A stretch of 64,000 bases of DNA, taken from the NCBI RefSeq assembly GCF_024584515.1, contig NZ_CP102173.1, positions 1,240,001 to 1,304,000 on the forward strand, written 5' to 3'. Made by a program: the position numbers and the translations under genes. This DNA is from Aeromicrobium wangtongii. Lineage in GTDB: Bacteria > Actinomycetota > Actinomycetes > Propionibacteriales > Nocardioidaceae. The notes beneath the pieces were generated by a model that made no database searches, had not been told where the DNA came from, and saw only the letters and a list, made by a program, of their open reading frames with translations. Below are positions 49,863 through 57,255 of the stretch, piece after piece (positions within the stretch are counted from its first letter, which is position 1; each line of letters starts with the position of its first letter).

Positions 49863-50024
49863 TCAGCGCCCGAGGAGTCTGCGGAGCCAGCTGTCGTTGT
49901 TCGGGTCGGCGTGACCGTTGCACCACTGGTCGACGGGCACGCCGGCCTTGACGTCGGCGACGTGCTGGCCGCAGCCGGCCCAGGTGATCTTGGAGCAGGT
50001 CTTGCAGGTGACGGGTCGACACAT
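49863..50024 (-). CDS. Small conserved Cys-rich actinobacterial protein
   Basis: This 53-aa protein starts MCRPVTCKTCSKITWAGCGQ and continues HVADVKAGVPVDQWCNGHAD. The pattern CRPVTCkTCgK.TWAGCG.HV..V..GVP...WC.GH is a familiar actinobacterial small protein of unknown function. The Cys-x2-Cys and Cys..Cys.H positions suggest zinc binding. A GAGGAA lies 6 nt before the ATG; longer frames have no support. It is 19 bp downstream of the CMD-family gene on the same strand, so the two are probably co-transcribed and share the CsoR-type operators. Confidence 0.8.
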   Translation of the reverse strand: MCRPVTCKTCSKITWAGCGQHVADVKAGVPVDQWCNGHADPNNDSWLRRLLGR

Positions 50025-50043
50025 GATGGTTCCTCTTCTCGGC

Positions 50044-50430
50044 TCAGGCGGGGTTCTCGTCGGCGTCCATCGCATCTGCGAACTCGCAGACGGCGGCATA
50101 CGCCCGGGCACCGTGGATGGTGGCAGGACCGCCGTGCATCAAGAACGTGACGCCGATGGCCTCGGCTGCCTCCTGACGGGTGGCCCCGGCGCGGATGGCG
50201 GCCTGCGCGTGGGACGCCACGCAGCCGTCGCAGCCCTCGACGACGCCGATCGCCAGGGCGATCAGCTCCTTGGTCTTGCGCTCGAGGGCGCCATCGGCGA
50301 AGGCGGCGGAGGACAAGGCGCCGAAGCCTTGGTAGACGTCGGGGATCGCCTTGCGCAGCGAGCGGTGAAGGGGGGAGAGGTCCTTCAGCACGTCCTTGCC
50401 GTGGGAGTGGTCGGAATGGTTCGTGGTCAT
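50044..50430 (-). CDS. Carboxymuconolactone decarboxylase (AhpD-like) family protein
   Basis: This 128-aa protein starts MTTNHSDHSHGKDVLKDLSP. The AhpD/CMD active-site stretch is ELIALAIGVVEGCDGCVASH with the redox CxxC and His two residues further on, then AIRAGATRQEAAEAIGV. Such proteins reduce peroxides or alkyl thiols. The His-rich N-terminus (HSDHSHGKD) could bind metal. It is divergent from the CsoR-type regulator, and two GC-palindromes lie between them, so regulation by that protein is likely. Confidence 0.9.
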   Translation of the reverse strand: MTTNHSDHSHGKDVLKDLSPLHRSLRKAIPDVYQGFGALSSAAFADGALERKTKELIALAIGVVEGCDGCVASHAQAAIRAGATRQEAAEAIGVTFLMHGGPATIHGARAYAAVCEFADAMDADENPA

Positions 50431-50460
50431 GAGAGCCTTCTGGTGATGGGAATTCAGGAA

Positions 50461-50506
50461 CCCCCTGGGGGGATACGAGAAGACCGTAACACAACCCCCC
50501 GGGGGG
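50461..50506. promoter_or_regulatory. Two CsoR/CstR-type operators
   Basis: CCCCC-T-GGGGGG (50461-50472, followed by ATAC) and the perfect CCCCCCGGGGGG (50495-50506) have centres 34 bp apart. The flanks (AA....ATAC; AA....ATGTA) resemble the ATACCCC..GGGGTAT operators of CsoR-family repressors. They lie between the divergent CMD and csoR-type genes. Confidence 0.7.
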
Positions 50507-50538
50507 ATGTATGATCGGCAGCGAGGAAAGGGAGTTCC

Positions 50539-50799
50539 ATGAAGCTCGAAGCCGATGAGGTCAAGGCCATCACATTGCGCCTGAAGAAGGCGAACGGTCA
50601 CCTGGCGTCCGTCATCCGCATGCTCGAAGAGGGTGCGGAGTGCGAGGACGCGCTGACCCAGATCGCGGCGGTCAGCAAGGCCATCAACCGTGGGGGATAC
50701 GCACTGGTCGCGACAGGGCTGCAGCGTTGCCTGGTCGAGGGCGGGCCGGACAGCCTCGACACCAAGAAGATGGAGAAGCTGTTCCTCGCGCTGGCCTGA
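50539..50799 (+). CDS. CsoR-family (DUF156) repressor, CstR-like cysteine pattern
   Basis: This 86-aa four-helix protein starts MKLEADEVKAITLRLKKANG with HLASVIRMLEEG. Family ligand positions show C35 (AECEDALTQ) and C64 (ATGLQRC). The position 4 residues before C64, His in copper-sensing CsoR, is Gly (G60). Two Cys without the His is the pattern of CstR, which senses persulfides instead of copper. It probably represses itself and the divergent CMD and Cys-rich genes through the two operators. GGGAG precedes the ATG. Confidence 0.88.
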   Translation: MKLEADEVKAITLRLKKANGHLASVIRMLEEGAECEDALTQIAAVSKAINRGGYALVATGLQRCLVEGGPDSLDTKKMEKLFLALA

Positions 50800-50879
50800 C
50801 CGGCAGGGCGAGTCAGTCCAGCTGCCACAATCGGGCGACGCCGGTCCCGATGACCCACGCGGCCCATAGCCTGACGGCC

Positions 50880-51914
50880 ATGCGATCAGCCCGCCCCGCA
50901 CTCCTCGTGCTCGCCCTGCTCACCACGTTGACCTTCGGGTTGCTGTCGCCGACCGCCGCCCAGGCGGCCGGGTCAACGTCGAAGGTCTCCGTCCTCACGT
51001 TCAACGTGTGCGGGCACGCCGCGGGCTGTGGCAGCTGGACCAAGCGCGAGAACGCCGTCGTCAAGCGCATCGTCGACGCGAAGGCCGACGTCGTCGCCGT
51101 CCAGGAGACGTGGGGTGTCCTCTCCCGTCTCGAGCGGCGCCTTGCCCCGTACGGGTACGCCAAGGTCGCCGACAGCGGCAACGAGGGCATGTTCGCCAAG
51201 ACGTCGAAGCTCTCGCCCGTCACCGTCCCGACCACGAACACGAGCTGCGAGCTCGTGACCTTCTTCCTCGACCCGTCGGTCGACACCAGCATGTGGGAGC
51301 GCCGCCTGCCGCAGACCGACGACGCCGGCAACACCTGGTACTGGAGCAGCAAGAAGGGCTGGACCCGCAGCAGCGAAGTTTGCACAGACAGCATCGTCCA
51401 GGCCCCCAAGGTCGGCCAGACGGTCATCGCGCCCGGTGGCCGCGCCGGCGCCGCGTGGGCCATGCTGAAGGTGAAGAAGACCGGAAAGACCTACCTGTTC
51501 GTCAGCGCTCACCTGTCCACCGGCAAGAACGGCGCCGCCGGCAAGCGCAACAAGGAAGCCGCCCGCCTGCTGGCAGTGACCGCCACCGCCGCCGAGGGCA
51601 GGCCCCGCGTCTTCGCCGGCGACTTCAACTCCAGCATCCAGCGCGGCAAGGACACCGTCGGCAAGCGCTTCGAGAAGGCCGGCTTCTCCGACGCGTACAC
51701 CAAGACCAAGAAGCGCAAGGGAACCAAGTACAACACCGCCACCGGGTACGGCAAGAAGCCTGCCGCGGGCGGCTCCCACATCGACCGGGTCATGCTGCCC
51801 CGCGGTGCGGCCGCCACCCGGTGGGAGGTGCTGGTCAAGGTCCGCGGCGGAAAGGCCGTCAAGCCGGTGCCGTCGGACCACGCACCCGTGCGCGTCTCCA
51901 CCGTTCTGCCGTAA
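50880..51914 (+). CDS. Secreted endonuclease/exonuclease/phosphatase-fold protein
   Basis: This 344-aa protein starts MRSARPALLVLALLTTLTFG, with a signal peptide ending near AQAAGS. EEP-superfamily motifs are VLTFNVCG (Asn), VVAVQETWG (Glu), LFVSAHLSTG (His), VFAGDFNSS (Asp-Asn) and PSDHAPVRVS (catalytic Asp-His). The likely activity is extracellular DNA or phosphoester hydrolysis, with metal dependence. No neighbour hints at the substrate. It is the last chromosomal gene before the element junction and is followed by a strong terminator. Confidence 0.88.
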   Translation: MRSARPALLVLALLTTLTFGLLSPTAAQAAGSTSKVSVLTFNVCGHAAGCGSWTKRENAVVKRIVDAKADVVAVQETWGVLSRLERRLAPYGYAKVADSGNEGMFAKTSKLSPVTVPTTNTSCELVTFFLDPSVDTSMWERRLPQTDDAGNTWYWSSKKGWTRSSEVCTDSIVQAPKVGQTVIAPGGRAGAAWAMLKVKKTGKTYLFVSAHLSTGKNGAAGKRNKEAARLLAVTATAAEGRPRVFAGDFNSSIQRGKDTVGKRFEKAGFSDAYTKTKKRKGTKYNTATGYGKKPAAGGSHIDRVMLPRGAAATRWEVLVKVRGGKAVKPVPSDHAPVRVSTVLP

Positions 51915-51946
51915 GAGGTCTGCCGGTGCACCTCCGGCACACGCAA

Positions 51947-51988
51947 AAGCCCCTGATGGCGATCCGGGGGGACCGCCAACAGGGGCTT
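51947..51988 (+). terminator. Intrinsic terminator after EEP-fold gene
   Basis: AAGCCCCTG (51947-51955) pairs with CAGGGGCTT (51980-51988). An inner TGGCG/CGCCA pair strengthens the hairpin. A short A-run precedes it. Confidence 0.75.
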
Positions 51989-52027
51989 CGCGTCTGTACA
52001 GATCAGGGCGTGTCTCAGCCCTCCTGA

Positions 52028-52054
52028 TCAGATGTCGTAGTACAGCTCGAACTG
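52028..52054 (-). other. Remnant of the glnA 3' end: candidate element attachment site (left)
   Basis: Read on the minus strand, 52054-52028 encodes Q-F-E-L-Y-Y-D-I-stop, the near-invariant C-terminus of type I glutamine synthetase (FELYYDI). Codons before it (to the right) are not glnA-like. So only the tail is present, as expected for one att copy left after integration into the 3' end of glnA. The intact gene should lie at the right end, beyond the window. Confidence 0.75.
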
Positions 52055-52502
52055 AAGCCCGAGAAACGGCTGTTCGCGACTATTGCCGACTTCACCGGAT
52101 ACGCACTGCGATACGAGGCCTCTCGGTCCCGGACAGTCACGACTGCTGACGACTATTCACGATCGCATTGGCACTCGGTGTGGGCCCGATGTGGGCTGGC
52201 GGGTGGCTCGTGAGAGGTCTGAGGATGAGGCGCCGCGCGACAACGTGGAGCAGCAGTCCCTGACCCGAGGGCCGGTGCGGTGTGCCTGTCGGTGCCGGCT
52301 GGATGCGCTGCTCACCACCGGGTGCGGTGGGGCTAAGTGATCAGCGCGCCAACTGTCCGCCCTCCCATTCGAGTGCTGACGTAGGTCCTTGGATGAAGTG
52401 AATAATGATCCCCGGGGGGGACATAGCATCCCAGATGCGCGTTTATTGACAAAAAGTGAAGTGTGGTCAACACTGGAGGTCCACTAACTAATAGGAGCCA
52501 GC
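52055..52502. other. Left end of element, no gene recognised
   Basis: About 450 bp without a supported ORF. A -35-like TTGACA lies at 52446-52451, and TTGAC/GTCAA (52446-52450 and 52466-52470) forms a small dyad before the first cargo gene. A GC-palindrome TCCCCGGGGGGGA occurs at 52409-52421. Confidence 0.5.
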
Positions 52503-53231
52503 ATGAGCGCAGAAGGCGGTCGCAAGTGGGCCCTTGAGACATTCGGCCCGGACGGCGCGAAGGTCCGCGCAAAACTGCCTACCGTCATGAAAGCCCTGCA
52601 TACGCGCATGGCGGATGCGCAGGACGCCTCCGGAATGCGCGCCCGGGGGGTGTACGGCAACATCTGGCGCGGCGCGCTCGAGACTCTCGTGGATGAGTTC
52701 GGCAAGCTTCAGGGGGCCTTCCTGTTCACGCCCAAGGGGGCGAACTACAAAGTCGTGTGCCTCAACGGAACGCTCCTATTCCCTTGGCGCTTTTCTACCG
52801 ATGATCCTGCCGCGATCTCGAATGCCAACCTCATCACCTCTCCAGCGCGACTCGCGCTCTTCACACAGGCGCGGCCAGTCCAAGAGGAAGAGCTTGACCT
52901 GGACTTTGAACGTCCCGAATTGACAGACGCTGATCGCGAGATCCTGACGTCGTACGGCTCGCATATTGCGCGCGCAAAGAGTGAGGCGCGTAGCGTCGTG
53001 CTGATTGCGTACTCAAGTTCTTCGACGGGACTTCACTCGCTCGAGTGGGGGGACGTCAAGAGCGTTGACGGGGATACGGGTCATGTGGAATGGGACTTTC
53101 ACGAGAGCCTGCTGGCGCCGACTGTCCAGGCGGCCGTTCAGACACCACCTACCAAGCGCGCCGACTTCGCGACCGGTGTTATCCCGCAGGCAATCGTCGT
53201 GCCAAGGCTCGTCGCGAACGACGATGAGTGA
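52503..53231 (+). CDS. Unknown protein paired with HTH/ImmA-IrrE protease
   Basis: This 242-aa protein starts MSAEGGRKWALETFGPDGAK after an AGGAG. It has a helical N-terminus (MKALHTRMADAQDASGMRAR, YGNIWRGALETLVDEFGKLQ), then beta segments (YKVVCLNGTLLFPWRFSTD, ARSVVLIAYSSSSTGLHSLE with WGDV) and an acidic end. No known family is recognised. The ATGAGTGA overlap with the next gene shows that both are translated together. In many mobile elements a protein of this size precedes an XRE-ImmA/IrrE gene, which suggests a toxin-like or substrate role. That is inference. Confidence 0.7.
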   Translation: MSAEGGRKWALETFGPDGAKVRAKLPTVMKALHTRMADAQDASGMRARGVYGNIWRGALETLVDEFGKLQGAFLFTPKGANYKVVCLNGTLLFPWRFSTDDPAAISNANLITSPARLALFTQARPVQEEELDLDFERPELTDADREILTSYGSHIARAKSEARSVVLIAYSSSSTGLHSLEWGDVKSVDGDTGHVEWDFHESLLAPTVQAAVQTPPTKRADFATGVIPQAIVVPRLVANDDE

Positions 53232-54357
53232 CGACGACATTCAGCTGGAGCTGATTAGCGAACCTTCCACGCCTGCACGCACGGTTGCCAAGTCGTTCGA
53301 GGCCGCGCGACTGACGCAGGCGCGTGTTCTCCGCGGACTTACCAAAGCTGCACTCGCTGACCTTGTAGGCGTGACGCCCGCTGCGATCGGTCAATTTGAA
53401 GCCCGAATCACCACTCCGCGCGCCGAACTACTTACCAAGCTCGCCTTGGAGCTCGATGTCCCCGTCGAGTTCTTCGCGACGGGGCGACCGATGGCCGAAT
53501 TGGATGCAGCCGAGGCTCACTTTCGAAGCCTACGATCGACCAGAGCGTCCGACCGCGCTAGAGCTGCCTCGTTTGTTGAGCAGGTTTGGGAGCTGTCGTT
53601 CGCCCTGGAGAAGCGTGTCCAGTTCCCTGAGATCGATCTTCCGGAGATCACTCCCGGCACCGAGCCTGCAGAAGCAGCACGCGCGCTGCGCGCCGCTTGG
53701 GGGATCAGCCCAGGGCCGCTGCCGCACCTTGTCGCAACCATCGAGTCGCGGGGCGTCATTGTCTCCATACTGTCGCTCGCAAGCCAAGAAGTCGCTCGTG
53801 TCGACGCATTCTCGACGAGCAGCCTCGGCCGTCCAATCATCGTTGTGACACCCGAGAGGGCTCAAAATGTCTACCGTCATAGATTCACCTGCGCCCACGA
53901 GCTGGGGCACCTGCTGCTCCATTCTGACGCCGCGCCAGGCGACCTTAGTCAAGAACGGGAGGCGGACGCCTTCGCCGCTGAATTCCTGTGCCCTGCGGAT
54001 CAGATCGGCCCCAGCCTGCCGTCGAGCATGAATCTTCCTTCGCTGGAGCGCCTGAGCCGCCGATGGGGGGTCTCGACGCAGTCCTTAGTGCGCCGCATGG
54101 GCGAGCTGCGGACGGTCTCTGACTCGTCTGTCCGACGCGCGTACCAGCGTCTCCGCTCCGTCGAGTCTCTGGCTTCAGACGAGCCTGTGTCCGCATACAA
54201 GGGCGAGATGCCGTCGTTGCTACGTGAGGCCTACAAGATCGCCGGTGAGCACGGACTTTCGCTGGCGGATCTCGCTCGAGACCTTCGCTGGCAGCCCCGG
54301 AGAGTAACGGAGGTACTGGGCATGGAGGATCCGCGACCAGCGCTGAAACTTGTGTGA
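53224..54357 (+). CDS. XRE helix-turn-helix protein with ImmA/IrrE metallopeptidase domain
   Basis: This 377-aa protein starts MSDDDIQLELISEPSTPART. The XRE domain (about residues 25-85) reads LTQARVLRGLTKAALADLVG followed by VTPAAIGQFEARITTPRAEL. The peptidase domain (about 190-300) contains YRHRFTCAHELGHLLLHSDA (HExxH, with the LGHxxLH typical of ImmA/IrrE) and READAFAAEFLCPADQI (the downstream Glu). Such proteins cleave a repressor or antitoxin and so switch on a mobile element or stress response. The overlap with the preceding gene suggests that protein is its partner or substrate. Confidence 0.9.
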   Translation: MSDDDIQLELISEPSTPARTVAKSFEAARLTQARVLRGLTKAALADLVGVTPAAIGQFEARITTPRAELLTKLALELDVPVEFFATGRPMAELDAAEAHFRSLRSTRASDRARAASFVEQVWELSFALEKRVQFPEIDLPEITPGTEPAEAARALRAAWGISPGPLPHLVATIESRGVIVSILSLASQEVARVDAFSTSSLGRPIIVVTPERAQNVYRHRFTCAHELGHLLLHSDAAPGDLSQEREADAFAAEFLCPADQIGPSLPSSMNLPSLERLSRRWGVSTQSLVRRMGELRTVSDSSVRRAYQRLRSVESLASDEPVSAYKGEMPSLLREAYKIAGEHGLSLADLARDLRWQPRRVTEVLGMEDPRPALKLV

Positions 54358-54484
54358 CCTAGACATTCTGTCAGGGCCTTGCGGCATGATCGAACACATG
54401 TTCGAGTTTGCGTGTCTCGTTTGCCGGACCGTGGTCTCCTCAGTCTGTACAGTCTCGACTCAAATAGTCAGAGGAGCGAGACGC

Positions 54485-55282
54485 GTGCCAAACTATCGAG
54501 GTTTCAGCAAGCCTCAATTCGCCGACGGTCAGCACAGCGTCCTCGACTGGATGAACTGGCTGGACAGTCTTGGCGCGCTGGCGCCGTTCGCGCCGCGCCC
54601 CCTTGAGAGCTGCAGCATGTGTGGTGGCCCAGTGGGACTCAGCTACGAGGGCGACCGTTTCGCGTACTGCGCACACTGCCGCGCGTACACCCGTTCAATC
54701 GATTTGCTGGTCCCGGCCGTATACAGCTTCACTAACACTATCGAGTCGATGCTTCACCGCTACAAGGACTTTGGTGACCAGTACCGATGGCTCAACCTAC
54801 CCCTGGGATCGCTCACGAGCATGTTTGTGCGGGATCATCTCGCGTGCATCGACAACCACTTGGGCGGCATCGACGTAGTCGTGAAGATCCCTTCGAACAA
54901 CAGGACCCGCGGCTTCGACCACCTCGACCTCCTGCTCAATTCAGTCGAAGGGGGGGCCACGCTGAACCTGGACGATGAAGTCCTGACTCGCGATCACACG
55001 GTCACCCGCCCCCGGCGGGGTGAGTTGAAGCCTGAGGCGTACGACGTTGTCGACGAGGCCGTAGCGGGACGGACCGTTCTGGTTTTCGACGATCTATGGA
55101 CTTCAGGATCTTCGGCTGCGAGCGCCGCGGCAGCCTTGAAGAATGCCGGTGCGGATACTGTTGCGGTGATGACCATCGGTCGGCAACTCAACGGGGCCAA
55201 CGGGTATGAGAACAGCGCTGACCTCGTGACCGAGGCGCGTGAGCGTGACTGGGAAGGGAGCGGGTGTGTCGTCTGTAGCTGA
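54485..55282 (+). CDS. Zinc-ribbon phosphoribosyltransferase, ShosT-like
   Basis: This 265-aa protein starts at the GTG at 54485, 8 nt after GAGGAG. Longer frames lack a ribosome-binding site. An N-terminal zinc knuckle CSMCGGPVGLSYEGDRFAYC with AHC (about residues 42-66) is followed by a helical part. The type I PRTase core is VVVKIPSNNRTRGFDHLDLL, then the PRPP loop VLVFDDLWTSGSSAASAAAA (DDxxTSG). The layout resembles ComF, but it is paired with a DprA-like gene, not a competence locus. In ShosTA defence systems a PRTase toxin (ShosT) is paired with a DprA-like antitoxin (ShosA). A C-terminal CVVC is unusual. Confidence 0.8.
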   Translation: MPNYRGFSKPQFADGQHSVLDWMNWLDSLGALAPFAPRPLESCSMCGGPVGLSYEGDRFAYCAHCRAYTRSIDLLVPAVYSFTNTIESMLHRYKDFGDQYRWLNLPLGSLTSMFVRDHLACIDNHLGGIDVVVKIPSNNRTRGFDHLDLLLNSVEGGATLNLDDEVLTRDHTVTRPRRGELKPEAYDVVDEAVAGRTVLVFDDLWTSGSSAASAAAALKNAGADTVAVMTIGRQLNGANGYENSADLVTEARERDWEGSGCVVCS

Positions 55283-56888
55283 TGACGTGGCACGTCTAGG
55301 CGAAGCCTCCGAAGCTCTTCGTATCCTCGATGCGCCCGGGCTCGGTCCCCACAAGCTGCTGAAGTTGTTGCACGCTCACGGAACCGCCGAAAAGGTGGCG
55401 GATTTCCTTCTGAGTGACGCAAAGACGTCCGATCGCATTCGCGACCACCTAGCTACCTCGTCGCCCAATGGCTACGCGGAGATGCTGTCCAAGGCGTCTG
55501 AGCGCGGGCAGGAATTCAAGCTCTGGTCGGACTCCGACTATCCCGCCAACTTGAGTCTCTGGCACGCGCGACCGCCTGTTCTGTTCTACAAGGGCGATTT
55601 GAGCAACCTAAGTCGTCGGGCGCTCGCGTTAGTGGGGCGTGTCGATCCGTCGCCCGAGGGCGCCGATGCCGCCCGGCGGTTTGCACGTTCGTGTGTCGAT
55701 GCCGACATCACGGTAGTTAGCGGTCTCGCGAAGGGGATCGACGGAGCTTCCCATCGAGGTGCGCTGGAGGACCCCCCGGGCTATACGTATGGCGTGGTCG
55801 GCCACGGGCTGGACCACGTCTATCCTGCGGAAAACCGCGACCTGTTCGATCAGTTGCCCGACCACGGAGCGGTCATAAGCCAGTTCATGCCGCACGTCGG
55901 AGCACAGAAATGGACGTTCCCGGCTCGCAACGAGGCGATGTGCACCCTAGCGCTCGGCACAGTGATCATCGAAGGAAAGCCCGGCTGTGGTTCGATAATT
56001 CAGGCGGACTTTTCTTTCAAGCACGGACGCCCAGTCTTCCTCCTATCGCGAAACCTCCGCTACGGCGAGACAGAGTGGGCGCAGAAACTCGTGAAGCGCG
56101 GTGCCCACGTCATCGAACGCTTCGAGCAAGTGACTGCCCTGGTTGAAGAGGCTTACGGGGAGTTGTGGAACTCCGGCCAGGACGAGCCCGCATCGCTAGT
56201 AGATTTGGACCCCGCAGTGTTCTCATCAAGCACCTCGATACCGGTCGGCGAGCATGCGGCACGTGCAGTTCTTTTCGACATCGACGGAGTCATCGCAGAC
56301 AGTCGCGCCGCTACTGCGGAAGCCTTAGCTTCGATCGCTTCTCGACACACCGGACGTCGGATCGAGAGTCACACCTTTGACCCCACAGGCTCGCCGTCCA
56401 AGGTTCTTCAAAGGCTCGGAGTCCCGAACTCCTACAACGTCTATAGGAATGAGTACGACCAGGCCTTCATCGATGCGTCCGGGTCGATAACACTCTTCAA
56501 CACTGTTGTCGACACGATCCGCACCCTGAAAGACAGCGGATACAGGCTCGGAGCCATCACCGCGCAGCCGAAGCGGAGGGCTGCCGCTCTTCTTCCCGAA
56601 GCGGTCCGGTCCTTGTTTGACGTTTTTTACACCTATGGCGACACTCAGGGCAAGAAGGACGTCGGCATAGCAAGAGCGCTTCGAGTGCTGAAAGTCAACG
56701 CGCAAGATGCGATCTACGTGGGGGACCAGTCCACTGATCTCGAGGCTGCGCGTATGGCGGGCGTCAAGTCCATAGGCGTCCTTTGGGGGTTCAGTTCAGA
56801 GGCCCAACTGCGCCAGTGGCCGCACGATGTACTTGCGTCGGTGCCTGCCGACCTAGACCTGGGCCTGGTTCGATCACTCATCCGCTGA
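55266..56888 (+). CDS. DprA-like protein fused to a HAD hydrolase, ShosA-like
   Basis: This 540-aa protein starts at a GTG (55266), 5 nt after GAAGGGAG, overlapping the PRTase stop. Residues ~1-80 resemble the DprA N-terminal helical region (LRILDAPGLGPHKLLKLLHA). The Rossmann-like DprA core has ALALVGRVDPSPEGADAARR, ITVVSGLAKGIDGASHRGAL, WTFPARNEAMCTLALGTVII and EGKPGCGSIIQADFSFKHGR. A HAD domain from about residue 335 shows VLFDIDGVIADSR (nucleophile DxD), ITAQPKRRAA and IYVGDQSTDLEAARMAGVKS. DprA+PRTase pairs are the signature of ShosTA. The HAD fusion could remove a PRTase product or phosphate. Confidence 0.85.
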   Translation: MSSVADDVARLGEASEALRILDAPGLGPHKLLKLLHAHGTAEKVADFLLSDAKTSDRIRDHLATSSPNGYAEMLSKASERGQEFKLWSDSDYPANLSLWHARPPVLFYKGDLSNLSRRALALVGRVDPSPEGADAARRFARSCVDADITVVSGLAKGIDGASHRGALEDPPGYTYGVVGHGLDHVYPAENRDLFDQLPDHGAVISQFMPHVGAQKWTFPARNEAMCTLALGTVIIEGKPGCGSIIQADFSFKHGRPVFLLSRNLRYGETEWAQKLVKRGAHVIERFEQVTALVEEAYGELWNSGQDEPASLVDLDPAVFSSSTSIPVGEHAARAVLFDIDGVIADSRAATAEALASIASRHTGRRIESHTFDPTGSPSKVLQRLGVPNSYNVYRNEYDQAFIDASGSITLFNTVVDTIRTLKDSGYRLGAITAQPKRRAAALLPEAVRSLFDVFYTYGDTQGKKDVGIARALRVLKVNAQDAIYVGDQSTDLEAARMAGVKSIGVLWGFSSEAQLRQWPHDVLASVPADLDLGLVRSLIR

Positions 56889-57004
56889 ACTGCGCGCCAG
56901 CGGCTAATAAGGGCTCGCGATGGTCCCAGTAACGAGTTTCTTCGGCTACCCGGGAAGCTGCATCTAGGCCGGGTCGTGGAAGCGCTTATTGCACGTGTTG
57001 GCGA

Positions 57005-57175
57005 CAACTCAGGCTGCTTCATCCGGTAAACATGGTGGCTGCCGAGGGTGAGATGCGCGGGGATCCGTTCGGCGTCGGCTAACTGGCTAACACGTGTGCG
57101 ACTCACGCCGAGAACCTGGGCTGTCTGCGTCGCGTTTAACCATGGATTGTCAATGAACGCTTGAATGTCGTACCG
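57005..57175 (-). pseudogene. Helix-turn-helix gene remnant (no start)
   Basis: The minus-strand frame just after a TAG (57176-57178) reads YDIQAFIDNPWLNATQTAQV then LGVSRTRVSQLADAERIPAH and a final VYRMKQPEL. This is a typical small HTH (DNA-binding excisionase-like) domain, but the frame has no ATG/GTG before the HTH and a stop immediately upstream. The rest of the 56889-57255 gap holds no other supported gene. It is probably a decayed regulator. Confidence 0.5.
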
Positions 57176-57255
57176 CTAGACGGTACTCACGAAGACCAAT
57201 ACGTCATCCGCCGCTTGATGTCTGAGGTAGCGATGAAGAATCGGAAGGCCTTGTG

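Noticed and set aside
52409-52421. TCCCCGGGGGGGA as another CsoR operator
   Set aside because: Lacks the flanking ATAC/GTAT-type sequence and sits in a gene-free end of the element, so a simple GC palindrome is more likely.
52028-52502. A tRNA gene as the attachment site of the element
   Set aside because: No cloverleaf-forming sequence or TTCGA-type T-loop in a tRNA context was found. The glnA tail explains the junction better.
54350-54484. N-terminal extension of the phosphoribosyltransferase to 54350
   Set aside because: The extension overlaps the preceding gene, is low quality, and lacks a ribosome-binding site. The GTG at 54485 has GAGGAG at good spacing.
54485-55282. ComF competence protein
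   Set aside because: ComF-like fold, but the gene overlaps a DprA-HAD gene inside a mobile element and no ComEA/ComEC genes are near. A defence pair is the better reading.
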